From the NCBI GenBank assembly GCA_021324795.1, contig JAJPIK010000060.1, positions 1 to 64,000 on the forward strand: a stretch of DNA of 64,000 nucleotides. Reading direction: 5' to 3'. Positions 35,280 to 43,599 of this stretch are shown in pieces. Source of the DNA: Chloroflexota bacterium (GTDB taxonomy: Bacteria; Chloroflexota; UBA6077; FW602-bin22; CADDYW01). The translations under genes were made by a program, and so were the position numbers. The number at the start of each line of letters is the position of its first letter. Position 1 is the first letter of the stretch. The notes below the pieces were generated by a model. The model saw only the letters and a list, made by a program, of their open reading frames with translations, was not told the DNA's origin and searched no databases.

Positions 35280-36529
35280 TCGTCGAGCCAGCCCGGATTT
35301 CTCCGCCGCTCTACCGACGCTTCGTCCAACGGGCCCAGCTTACCGGTTGGCTCACCGATCATTTGGTTCGGGGGGAACCGTACCTGGCGCTGAACGCGGT
35401 GGTTCTCGATTCCGACGAGAACAAGCTTCTGGCCGAGCTGAGCGAGGCTTTTGTCCGGATCTTCGATCGCGCGGCGTACACGCTCATGAAGAACGTGCCA
35501 AGACTGGTCGAACTCGGCTTTCCCTGGCCTGCCGCCGAGCTCTTGAGCGCCGAGCTTCCACGTTTGCCGATCCTCGGGCGATTTGACTTCGTCCAGGATC
35601 CCACCGGTCACTGGTGGCTGCTTGAATACAATGCCGACACACCCTCGGGGCTGCGCGAAGCCGTGGCGGCCGAGCACTGTCTGCTGCATCTCTTACCCGA
35701 AGCGCGCGGTCTGGGCCGCCCGAGTAAGAACTTGGCACAGTCAATCGTCGCGGCGTTTCGGAGGGCAATCGAAGGCGTGGATCCGCGAACTCTGGGTATC
35801 GTCGTTGACGCCGGCGAGCTCGAAGACCTGGCGCAGATGGCCTTTACCGCGAAGCTTGTCGGCGAGCCGCTGGCGAGGCAGGGGATAGCAACGGTCCTGG
35901 CCGACGTTGACAATCTTACCGCAACGCGCCAAGGTGTATCCTTGCTGGGCAAGTCGATCGGTGCGCTCTACCGCTACGTGCCCTTTGAAACGACGTTCGG
36001 AACGTCGATTTTCGCGGCAATCTACGAAGCAGTTGCTGCGGGTCAGCTCCAGGTTCTGAACGGCTTGTACGGCTTGCTTCTCCAGAACAAAGGTCTGCTC
36101 GCCTGGATCTGGCAGCAGCGCGGCGAGGAGATCTTTTCGCCAGTCGAGCAGGAGCTGATCGAGCGATATCTCGTGCCAACCTGGTGGATTGACGAGTATC
36201 CGGAGACGATCGCGCGGTCCGACTTGGTGGCAAAGCAGGTGTTTGGCCGAGAGGGCGAGGAAGTCTACTTTGGCGAAGATCTGTCGTCGGAGGCCTGGGC
36301 CGAGGTGCGACGGCGCCGAAGCTACGTCGTGCAACGGCGAATCGAAGTTCGCGAGTTTCCCACGGTGATTCCGACCTCGCTTAGCGCTCAACTGACGACG
36401 GGGCGGGCCACGGTCGGCAGTTACGTCGTCGCCAGCGCCTGGGCTGGCTATTACACGCGCGTTGGCGGTAAGATCATCACCAATCGGGCGAAGTGGTTCG
36501 CGACGTTGGTGGAGGAGAGGGAAAGATGA
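35267..36529 (+). CDS. Glutathionylspermidine-synthase-like ATP-grasp ligase (YgiC/YjfC type)
   Basis: A 420-aa protein matching the C-terminal ligase domain of glutathionylspermidine synthase. The diagnostic stretch GRFDFVQDPTGHWWLLEYNA followed by DTPSGLREA (about 104-132) supplies the Arg, Asp, Glu and Asn residues that bind Mg and ATP in GspS. A second block near the C-terminus (YVVQRRIEVREFP, GSYVVASAWAGYYTRVGGKI) is also typical. Family members couple ATP hydrolysis to amide-bond formation. Stand-alone members such as E. coli YgiC and YjfC lack the amidase domain, as here. The neighbours suggest that it modifies the lipoprotein or makes a small peptide-polyamine, which is inference. Its stop overlaps the next start as ATGA. 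Confidence 0.82.
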   Translation: MRSLIVEPARISPPLYRRFVQRAQLTGWLTDHLVRGEPYLALNAVVLDSDENKLLAELSEAFVRIFDRAAYTLMKNVPRLVELGFPWPAAELLSAELPRLPILGRFDFVQDPTGHWWLLEYNADTPSGLREAVAAEHCLLHLLPEARGLGRPSKNLAQSIVAAFRRAIEGVDPRTLGIVVDAGELEDLAQMAFTAKLVGEPLARQGIATVLADVDNLTATRQGVSLLGKSIGALYRYVPFETTFGTSIFAAIYEAVAAGQLQVLNGLYGLLLQNKGLLAWIWQQRGEEIFSPVEQELIERYLVPTWWIDEYPETIARSDLVAKQVFGREGEEVYFGEDLSSEAWAEVRRRRSYVVQRRIEVREFPTVIPTSLSAQLTTGRATVGSYVVASAWAGYYTRVGGKIITNRAKWFATLVEERER

Positions 36530-37164
36530 CAAATAGCTCTTCAGAGAACGGTCACGCCGAGACGTTTGGCGAGTCGGACCACCTGGCCCAGCTCAGCCTG
36601 CTGCTGCCGGGCGACGTGGTCGAGATCTGGGAGGCGGGCAGCTTCGTCGCGAAGACGATCTTTCTCTGCCAGGAGGTCGTCGAGGAACGCACCTATAGCT
36701 GGCGCTGGACGTTTCTCAACGATGGCAGCTTGATCGAAACCTCGCCCGACGGTTACTTCTGGTACCAGAAGCACCAGCTTTGCAAGCAAGGCAGTGATCT
36801 TTACGAAGAACTGGTCGCCCAGGACGGGGCGTTGGTGCGCTTCGAAGAGCGGGTGCGCGCGGGAGTCTCGGGAAGACGTCCGGTTCGGGTGACAATCGAC
36901 GGCGCCGAATATCAGATCACCAGCACCGGCACGGTCTCGGTGCAGCGGCTGGGCGATGAAGCGGAGCTGATTCCCTGGGCCTCGTTTAGCAAGAAAGCGG
37001 AAGACAACGTCTATTTTGGCTTGGTCAACGCTACCGATGAGTCGAAGGTCGGACTTGGCCTCTGGACAGTTCATCTGAGCCTGTCATTTGGACGCGAATT
37101 GACCTCGACTGATGTGACGGAAGTCTATTTGAAGCAAGAGAATCACCATTACGGTGATGCTTAG
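36526..37164 (+). CDS. DUF4178-like protein of the ATP-grasp locus
   Basis: A 212-aa soluble protein. The pattern YSWRWTFLNDGSLIETSPDG (about 46-65) with a later IDGAEYQITSTGTVSVQRL resembles DUF4178, a beta-rich domain of unknown function that accompanies GSPS-like ATP-grasp ligases and DUF350 proteins in other bacteria. The match is from memory of the pattern and should be tested by profile search. The ATG at 36526 overlaps the ligase stop and follows GGAGGAGAGG. There is no signal or membrane segment, so it acts in the cytoplasm. Confidence 0.62.
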   Translation: MTNSSSENGHAETFGESDHLAQLSLLLPGDVVEIWEAGSFVAKTIFLCQEVVEERTYSWRWTFLNDGSLIETSPDGYFWYQKHQLCKQGSDLYEELVAQDGALVRFEERVRAGVSGRRPVRVTIDGAEYQITSTGTVSVQRLGDEAELIPWASFSKKAEDNVYFGLVNATDESKVGLGLWTVHLSLSFGRELTSTDVTEVYLKQENHHYGDA

Positions 37165-37204
37165 CCGCCATGTCATTGCGAGCGACTGTGCTACTATTCA
37201 GGGC

Positions 37205-38563
37205 ATGGACGATCTCAAGAGCGATCTCAAGGCTTTTACCCAAGCAGTACACATGGCGTACGCCCATCTGCATGATCGGGTTCTGCTCCAGGACGATCCG
37301 CTTCGCCAGGTGCTTGGCCAGCGTTTGGACCAGCGTTTGGAATTGAGCGTCGAACGTCTCCATCGCATTTTGATCGATGCCTTGGAATGGCTGCGGCCGC
37401 TCGGGACTGTGACGCCGGCGGCGCCGGAGTGGCGCCGCTACCGTCATCTCCAGTTGCGTTACCTCGAAGGAGCGAGCGTCGAGCAGATCGTTCACGAGTT
37501 GCAAGTTAGTCCGCGTCAGGCACGGCGTGACCACGCTGAAGCGCTCGACGAAGTGGCACGCTTGCTCTGGACGCGGTTGGTCCACTTGGTGCAGGCTTCA
37601 ACCGAGCAACAACCCGGGGGACGGGCTGGAACGCCTGCCAGCAGCCCGCCGACTGGAATGCATAGTGATCTCGACGCCGAGCTAGCTAGTTTGGTGGCAA
37701 CCGCGGCGCCAAATCCAATCTCATTAGACACGATCATCGCTAGTGTCGTCGAGACGGCCGAGCGTCTCGCCACGATGCATGGTGTCGATCTGCGGGGCGT
37801 ATCGTCCGCTAGTGGTCTCGAGATCGCGGTGAATCGCACCATTCTACGCCAGCTCTTGCTCACCATGCTGTCAGCAGCGATCGAAGTAGGCAGAGCAGAG
37901 TCCGTCGAGATTAGCGCCAGCTTGCTGCCCAGTCAGGCCGTCGACGTGGTGATCCGGGCGCGGCGTCGCGCCGTCGCGACGGACAACACGGGGAGTACGA
38001 ACGTGGGCGAGGCGATCGGTCTGGCAGCGCGGGAGATTATCGAACGGCTAGCGCACCTTCTCAATGCGACGTCAACCTGCGAGGATTCGTCGAGCGAGGT
38101 CATCTTTCGGCTTCGCTTGCCGGCGATCCAAAATTCCTCGATTCTCCTCGTCGACGATAATCCGGACGTCGCCCTGTTGTTCCGCCGCTATCTCGTGGGA
38201 ACACCCTATCGGTTGCTTCAGGCCCGCTCGGCTGAGCGGGCGCTGCGCCTGGCCAGTGAACAGCGTCCGGCAGTTATCATCCTAGACGTACTCTTACCCA
38301 GTCAGGATGGCTGGGAGATCCTCCACGCACTGCGTGCCGACGCGACGACCGCGACAATTCCAGTGGTTATCTGCTCGGTGTTGCCTGATCATGCCCTGGC
38401 GTACTCTCTCGGTGTATCCGAGTTCCTCACGAAACCGGTGAAGCGTCCAGAGCTACTGGCGGTGTTGGCACGGCTGCAATGCGACCGTTTGGCTGGAGAG
38501 AGTCCAAGCCCGAGCGAATCCAACGACAGAGCTCGGCGACCCGCAGGCCCCCGGTCTGAGTAA
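37205..38563 (+). CDS. HTH/receiver regulator with degenerate kinase-like domain
   Basis: A 452-aa protein. The N-terminal region contains a helix-turn-helix-like segment (RYLEGASVEQIVHELQVSPR, about 89-108). The middle (about 175-310) resembles a histidine-kinase ATPase domain but lacks the phosphoacceptor histidine and the N-box asparagine. The C-terminus is a receiver with SILLVDDNPDVALLF, the phosphorylatable aspartate in VIILDVLLPSQDGWE and the lysine in FLTKPVKRPE. It follows the ATP-grasp genes by 40 bp on the same strand and probably regulates them. The last 137 bp overlap the convergent kinase gene. The ATG at 37205 replaces an earlier in-frame start at 37154. Confidence 0.72.
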   Translation: MDDLKSDLKAFTQAVHMAYAHLHDRVLLQDDPLRQVLGQRLDQRLELSVERLHRILIDALEWLRPLGTVTPAAPEWRRYRHLQLRYLEGASVEQIVHELQVSPRQARRDHAEALDEVARLLWTRLVHLVQASTEQQPGGRAGTPASSPPTGMHSDLDAELASLVATAAPNPISLDTIIASVVETAERLATMHGVDLRGVSSASGLEIAVNRTILRQLLLTMLSAAIEVGRAESVEISASLLPSQAVDVVIRARRRAVATDNTGSTNVGEAIGLAAREIIERLAHLLNATSTCEDSSSEVIFRLRLPAIQNSSILLVDDNPDVALLFRRYLVGTPYRLLQARSAERALRLASEQRPAVIILDVLLPSQDGWEILHALRADATTATIPVVICSVLPDHALAYSLGVSEFLTKPVKRPELLAVLARLQCDRLAGESPSPSESNDRARRPAGPRSE

Positions 38564-40658
38564 TCTCAAGTGAGTCGGCAAGAAGGCCTTCATCCTCTTC
38601 GCCCCGCGCCGATATGACGACGACCGATATCGCCGCCAGCCGAGGATCTTGTTTCAGGTATGCCAGGACGCCGTAGCCATCCGCGCTGGGCATCAACAGA
38701 TCGAGAAATACCCCATGCACCGGTACCTGATTGAGAATCTCGATCGCTTGCCAGCCGTTGACAGCAGTATGAATTCCTGTACGAGGCGCTAGCGCGCTGA
38801 CCATGCGGGTAAGCAGGTGAAGCATTTCCGGATCGTCGTCGACGAATAGTAGCTCGCGATGACCCCGGCCAAATCGCCGTAAGACGCGTTGAATCTGCTG
38901 CTGGGTGACTGGTTTGACCAGGTATTCCTGAACTCCCAGATCCTGAGCATGGGTGCGCGAGGTACGCAGAGCGCAGGTAATGACCGGGAGGCGCAGGCCC
39001 AATTGAGTGTGCTCGCTCCGCTGAAGCGCGCGCTGAAGACTGTCGCGGCGAGAGGGGCTGTTGACGATGATCGCCCGGGCCGCTGTCTCGATCGTTTGGC
39101 TCACCGCAGACGGGATGTCCGGAACTACGCTCACCTGGTAGCCGTCGAGATAGCGGCGGAAGACCCGGACTGCTTCGGGCTCGGGCGCGAGCAGGAGCAC
39201 GCTAGGCCAGGCAGGCGATTGCTGTTCGAGGCTTTGCCAGAGTGCTGAGTTGAGCTCGGCTTCCTGGACGACTGACTTTGCCCCCAGTGGGAGCGAGAGC
39301 GAGAAGGTGCTACCCTGACCGAGGCTCGAGGTGACCCACATATTCCCACCATGGAGCTCGGCAAATCGCTTGCTCACCGCCAGGCCGAGGCCGCTGCCTC
39401 GTCGGCCTCGGCGCGGCTCGCCGGCCTGCCAGAAATCGTGAAAGACCCCTGACAGGTCCTGGGGAGGAATGCCGATGCCAGTGTCGGCGACGTCGACGAC
39501 GAGCTGCTCACCTTCAACGCGTGCGCTGATGGTTACGCCACCCTCTTCGGTGAAGCGTACGGCGTTGTTCAAGAGATTGATCAGGATCTGGCGGATCCGA
39601 ATCGGGTCGACGAAGATTCGGGGCAGATCCTCTGGTAAACGCATGTCTAACGTGAGGCCGGTATTCTCAAACAGCGTCTGGACAGTGGCCGTCGCCTGGG
39701 CGACGACATCGGAGAGTGACACCCATTCCCGCAATAAGCCCATGTGGTGGGCCTCGATCTGGCTCATGTCGAGGACATCGTCGATCAGGTTGGAAATGTG
39801 GCAGGCGTTGCGATAGATCGCTTCGACGTCGGCGCGGAAGAGCTCGGGAAGCTCCGGGGCACCAGGATGAGGCGATACGACCATGAGCTCGCTGAGTCCG
39901 ATGATGAGATTCAGGGGAGTGCGCAGCTCGTGGCTGACGTTTGCCGCGAATTCAGCCTTGAGCCGGCGGGCTTCTTCAGCGGTCTGGCGCGCGCGCTCGA
40001 GTTGGGCGGTTGTCTGCTTCAGTTGCTCGTAAGCGTGGATCAAGCTCTGGTTGAGGCGTCCAAGCTCGACCTGCCGTGCCTGCAGTTCGGCATTCAGCTT
40101 CTGGATGCTCTCGAAGCTGCTCCAGGCCCAGTCGAGGACGGTGTAGACCGGCCGCCAGAGGATGGCCGACAAACTCAGCACGAGGATCGCCAGACAGAGT
40201 GTGAACGCGAGCGCTTGGATTGGCACGATGCCGGGAGAGTAAAGAACAAGGGCGATTGATAAACCTCCCGCGATGGCGGTAGCCAGAATGCCGCCGGGCA
40301 AGTCAAGCAAGGCAACAGCAATCAAGACGGGAAGGGCGAAAGCACTGAGCAGAAGCCAACTCGCCGAGGTCAACACGCTGGCGGCGATCACTACGCTCAA
40401 TCCGACGATGAGGATGGTCGAGGCGAGGGAGACACCGTGTTTGGCGAGACGATGGACGAGGACGGTGAGGATGACGAGCTCGATTGAGGCGTAAAGTGGA
40501 GTCTCGCCTAATTGATCAATGGCAACCGCGGCAGCGATCAGTGCGCCGAGGGCGGTTACCAGCAGCACGATCTCTACGAAAACGAGTGCATCTTGGCGGA
40601 GGTCGCTCAGGCCAGCTTCTTTATAGCGGACCTGTTGGCGTGACCAGGTCTGCAGCAT
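38427..40658 (-). CDS. Hybrid sensor histidine kinase with two receiver domains
   Basis: A 743-aa protein. About six hydrophobic helices form the N-terminal 170 residues. A coiled coil leads to the phosphoacceptor motif ANVSHELRTPLNLIIG (about 238-253), then the HATPase boxes NNAVRFTEEG, DTGIGIPP and GSGLGLAVSKRF. The first receiver is degenerate, with asparagine in place of the aspartate (AIIVNSPS). The second is intact (LFVDDDPEM and VFLDLLMPSADGYG). The C-terminal EITQTGGLRVAELCRWI continues as a conserved helix after the receiver. It faces the HTH/receiver regulator and overlaps its end, so the two probably form a signalling pair. Confidence 0.85.
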   Translation of the reverse strand: MLQTWSRQQVRYKEAGLSDLRQDALVFVEIVLLVTALGALIAAAVAIDQLGETPLYASIELVILTVLVHRLAKHGVSLASTILIVGLSVVIAASVLTSASWLLLSAFALPVLIAVALLDLPGGILATAIAGGLSIALVLYSPGIVPIQALAFTLCLAILVLSLSAILWRPVYTVLDWAWSSFESIQKLNAELQARQVELGRLNQSLIHAYEQLKQTTAQLERARQTAEEARRLKAEFAANVSHELRTPLNLIIGLSELMVVSPHPGAPELPELFRADVEAIYRNACHISNLIDDVLDMSQIEAHHMGLLREWVSLSDVVAQATATVQTLFENTGLTLDMRLPEDLPRIFVDPIRIRQILINLLNNAVRFTEEGGVTISARVEGEQLVVDVADTGIGIPPQDLSGVFHDFWQAGEPRRGRRGSGLGLAVSKRFAELHGGNMWVTSSLGQGSTFSLSLPLGAKSVVQEAELNSALWQSLEQQSPAWPSVLLLAPEPEAVRVFRRYLDGYQVSVVPDIPSAVSQTIETAARAIIVNSPSRRDSLQRALQRSEHTQLGLRLPVITCALRTSRTHAQDLGVQEYLVKPVTQQQIQRVLRRFGRGHRELLFVDDDPEMLHLLTRMVSALAPRTGIHTAVNGWQAIEILNQVPVHGVFLDLLMPSADGYGVLAYLKQDPRLAAISVVVISARGEEDEGLLADSLEITQTGGLRVAELCRWIRSGLDSLQPNGRIAAVPTPPVALDASPVS

Positions 40659-40680
40659 CGAGATCCCTCCACTGAAATTC

Positions 40681-40782
40681 CTTCTCCCTCCGGGAGAGGG
40701 TTAGGGCTCGCCCTGAGCATAGCGAAGGGGTAAGGGCGGCCTGCCAATTTCGTCTGTGGTGGCGCTCCAACGGGCCATGCAT
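40681..40782. repeat. Dispersed repeat, copy 1 (PLPEGEG type)
   Basis: The sequence begins CTTCTCCCTCCGGGAGAGGG and continues with TTAGGGCTCGCC...GGCGGCCTGCC, matching a stretch at 50671-50755. It lies in the 495-bp region 40659-41153 between the kinase and the next ABC operon. I see no convincing gene in the rest of that region; a 75-codon minus-strand frame at 40949-41176 shows no family features. Confidence 0.65.
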
Positions 40783-41153
40783 CACTCCCGGAAAAGGGAT
40801 CGACGTTTTGGAGCGCGAACCACAATTTCTGGCCGCGGGTGGCCGCCCATGGCCACAAACACCTTTACGACTAGTTGGGACCTGAATATCATCGTAGTTG
40901 TCCTGTGCACCAAACGCTGACGATAAAAGACGACGCACTCCTCGCTGGCTACTCGGTTCTACTGTTCGTCCCTGCGAAATTGAGAGTATTTATACCACGC
41001 CGCTGAGCCAATTGAGTTAGCCACCCATGGTGCACAGAGTCAGGGCCATTATGCCACTCGACGACACGGTCAACATCAAGATGGTCGAGAAATATTACCG
41101 GCCCTTTTCGGGAGAGAGGCAGTTGTCGCTGGTCTATAGAAAGGAGTCGTGTC

Positions 41154-42665
41154 ATGGACAGATCGGAGCGCAGCACATTAAATCATGGTAAAAATAGTGG
41201 CAGCGTCTCGCGTCGGAATCTGCTGAAGGCAGTTGGCCTCGCCGGCCTGACAAGCCTGGTGGTCGCAGCATGCGGTGGTGGACGTAGTACCAGCGCCCCA
41301 TCGGCCACGGTACCTGCGGCTCCCACCGCGGCAGCGACCTCGGCTCCGTCGGCCAAACCGACGACCGCACCGGCCACGAGCGGAAACGCCCAGCCAGCGG
41401 CGACCGCCGCTCCGTCCACCGGTCCCGCGATTACCCTGAACTGGTTCTTGCCGCTCTCGGCCGCGCCGGAGATTGCCATCTGGACTGACTTCGTCAAGCG
41501 CTTCCAAGCCGCGAATCCGAATATCACGATCAAGGGTGCCTACGAGTCGTGGGGTAACTATTGGACCAAGCTCGAAACGGTCATGGCCGGCGGTGCGATT
41601 CCGGACGTCGTCTGGCTGCACTACACTCGGATCGCCGAGTGGGCGTCCAAGGATGTCATGCGGCCACTCGACGACAACCTCGCGAAAGATAAGCTGGATC
41701 CGAAGAGCTACGTCTTCAACGATGCCATGGTCTACAAGGGCCACATGTACACTATTCCCAAGGACAATGGCGTGAATGCGCTGTGGTACAACATCGATAT
41801 GTTCAACAAGGCCGAGGTGCCGGTGCCAACGTTCATCTACAAGTGGGACGACTGGCTGACCGGGATGAAAAAGCTTACCGTCGACCGGAGTGGCAAGACG
41901 GCCGATCAGTCAGGCTTCAATCCGAGCGACGTGGTGCGTTGGGGAACGGTACAACCCCAGACGAACAGCCCACGCGGCGAAGGTTTCTACATCTGGTTCT
42001 CCGCGATGGGCGGCAAGCTCTACAATGACGACTGGACCCAGAGTCTGATCGACCAGCCCGAGTCGATCAATGCTTTGCAGTTCATGGCCGACGTTGTCGT
42101 GAAGCATCACGTGGCCCCGCCCCCGGGGGCAATCAGTCAGCCCGGAGATCCGTGGCTGAATCAGCTCGTCGCGACGACCTGGGCCCATCACGCCGAGGAG
42201 TTTTTCTACCACGAGCAAAAGTCGACCTTTAAGTATGACGAGGTCTACTATCCGCAAGGAAGTGGTGGAGTCGTGGAGAGTGGGGGCACGACCGGATTCG
42301 CGATTCCCAAGGCATCGAAATATCCGGATCAGGCCTGGATTTTGACAAAGTTCATGACCAGTGCCGACCAGCAGAAGATCATCATTGGCCAGCACCGCTG
42401 GGCGGCCGGCTTGCGGGAGCTCGTTCCTCAGCAGTATGATCCGAATTACAACACGAAGAATTATGTCCCTTGTCACGTCGATCCATTGACGGGTAAAGGA
42501 CCGCAGGCGGTGGCGGCGCCGTCTCCGGCCGCGTTAGCCCAGATCGAGCAAGCGTGGACCTCGGCGCTGGACCCGGTTTGGCTGGGCAAGGCCCAGGCAA
42601 AGGACCAGGTGCCGGCGTTGAAGAAGCAGATCGATCAACTGCTGCAGCAAAAAACAGCAATTTGA
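41154..42665 (+). CDS. Extracellular sugar-binding lipoprotein of ABC transporter
   Basis: A 503-aa MalE-like binding protein. The signal has a twin-arginine motif SRRNLLK and the lipobox VVAAC (Cys about 40), so folded export by Tat and lipid anchoring are likely. A Pro/Ala/Thr-rich linker of about 45 residues precedes the binding domain at ITLNWFLPLS. The body carries family phrases such as GAIPDVVWLHYTRIAEW. The ATG at 41154 has GGAG 7 nt upstream. It heads an operon with two permeases and probably supplies a sugar or oligosaccharide. Confidence 0.92.
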   Translation: MDRSERSTLNHGKNSGSVSRRNLLKAVGLAGLTSLVVAACGGGRSTSAPSATVPAAPTAAATSAPSAKPTTAPATSGNAQPAATAAPSTGPAITLNWFLPLSAAPEIAIWTDFVKRFQAANPNITIKGAYESWGNYWTKLETVMAGGAIPDVVWLHYTRIAEWASKDVMRPLDDNLAKDKLDPKSYVFNDAMVYKGHMYTIPKDNGVNALWYNIDMFNKAEVPVPTFIYKWDDWLTGMKKLTVDRSGKTADQSGFNPSDVVRWGTVQPQTNSPRGEGFYIWFSAMGGKLYNDDWTQSLIDQPESINALQFMADVVVKHHVAPPPGAISQPGDPWLNQLVATTWAHHAEEFFYHEQKSTFKYDEVYYPQGSGGVVESGGTTGFAIPKASKYPDQAWILTKFMTSADQQKIIIGQHRWAAGLRELVPQQYDPNYNTKNYVPCHVDPLTGKGPQAVAAPSPAALAQIEQAWTSALDPVWLGKAQAKDQVPALKKQIDQLLQQKTAI

Positions 42666-42677
42666 TGTTGTAGCAAG

Positions 42678-43592
42678 ATGAGCACAAAAGTGACCGGTCG
42701 TCGGAAGTCGAGGCTGCGCTGGACTGAATATCGAGATGCCTATTTGATGGTATCGCCGTTTGTCGTGGGGTTCTTGATCTTCACGGCTGGGCCGATGATC
42801 GCCTCGATTGTGCTCTCGTTCACGAGCTGGAACCTGCTCTCCCCACCCCAGTGGGTTGGCCTTGGCAATTTCCAAAACCTGCTGACCGATCATTACGTTA
42901 CGACTGCTCTCTACAATACTGCCTACTACACCTTCATTGCCGTTCCTTTGGATCTGCTCGTCGCCTTGCTCGTGGCGCTCTTGGTGAACTGGAAGGTTCC
43001 GTTCATCAGCTATCATCGAACAGTCTTCTACCTGCCGTCGATTACGCCGATCGTCGCAAACACCTTGCTCTGGGCGTACGTCTTCAATCCACAGTTTGGC
43101 TTGGCAAACGCCGCGCTCGGGATCGTTGGATTGCCCGCCCAGCGCTGGTTTTGGGATCCGGTCAGCTCCAAGCCCTCCTTTATCATCATGAGTATGTGGG
43201 GCTTTGGCTCGGCGATGGTCATTTTCCTGGCCGGGTTGCAGGGTATTCCGCAGCATCTTTACGAAGTGGCTGCGCTCGATGGGGCCGGGTTGTGGGCACG
43301 CTTTCGCAACGTAACCTTGCCGATGCTCACGCCGACGATCTTCTTCAACCTTGTTATGGGGATCATCGGCTCGTTTCAGGTCTTTACCGCGGCGTACATC
43401 ATCACCAGTGGTGGCCCGGCCGATTCCACACTCTTCTTCGTGCTCTATCTATTCCGCAACGCCTTCCAATTCTTTAAGATGGGGTATGCCTCGGCGCTTG
43501 CTTGGCTTCTCTTCGTGATCATCATGGCCTTCACCCTGTTGCAGTTCTGGCTCTCTCGGCGCTGGGTCTACTACGAGGCGGAGCGAGGGTAA
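42678..43592 (+). CDS. Carbohydrate ABC transporter permease, MalF/UgpA type
   Basis: A 304-aa six-helix permease of the CUT1 family. The first helix follows YLMVSPFVVGFLIFTAGPMI. The EAA loop is EVAALDGAGLWARFRNVTLP at about 195-214, contacting the ATPase. It lies 12 bp after the binding-protein gene and 7 bp before the second permease. It closely resembles the MalF-type subunit at 12156-13088 in style, suggesting related transporters. The ATPase is not encoded here. Confidence 0.92.
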   Translation: MSTKVTGRRKSRLRWTEYRDAYLMVSPFVVGFLIFTAGPMIASIVLSFTSWNLLSPPQWVGLGNFQNLLTDHYVTTALYNTAYYTFIAVPLDLLVALLVALLVNWKVPFISYHRTVFYLPSITPIVANTLLWAYVFNPQFGLANAALGIVGLPAQRWFWDPVSSKPSFIIMSMWGFGSAMVIFLAGLQGIPQHLYEVAALDGAGLWARFRNVTLPMLTPTIFFNLVMGIIGSFQVFTAAYIITSGGPADSTLFFVLYLFRNAFQFFKMGYASALAWLLFVIIMAFTLLQFWLSRRWVYYEAERG

Positions 43593-43599
43593 GGATTTC

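Noticed and set aside
36541-37585. Overlapping minus-strand frames antisense to the DUF4178-like and regulator genes
   Set aside because: No domains and no ribosome-binding sites; the plus-strand genes are coupled and conserved in style.
40975-41035. tRNA-like sequence (GGTGGCTAACTCAATTGGCT on the minus strand)
   Set aside because: It resembles a D-arm, but no acceptor stem, anticodon loop or T-loop can be built around it.
40949-41176. 75-codon minus-strand frame in the intergenic region before the second sugar operon
   Set aside because: No family features, it overlaps the start of the binding-protein gene on the other strand, and no promoter or ribosome-binding site was found.
41178-41744. 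188-aa frame antisense to the sugar-binding protein
   Set aside because: It is an artefact of GC-rich linker codons and shows no domain.
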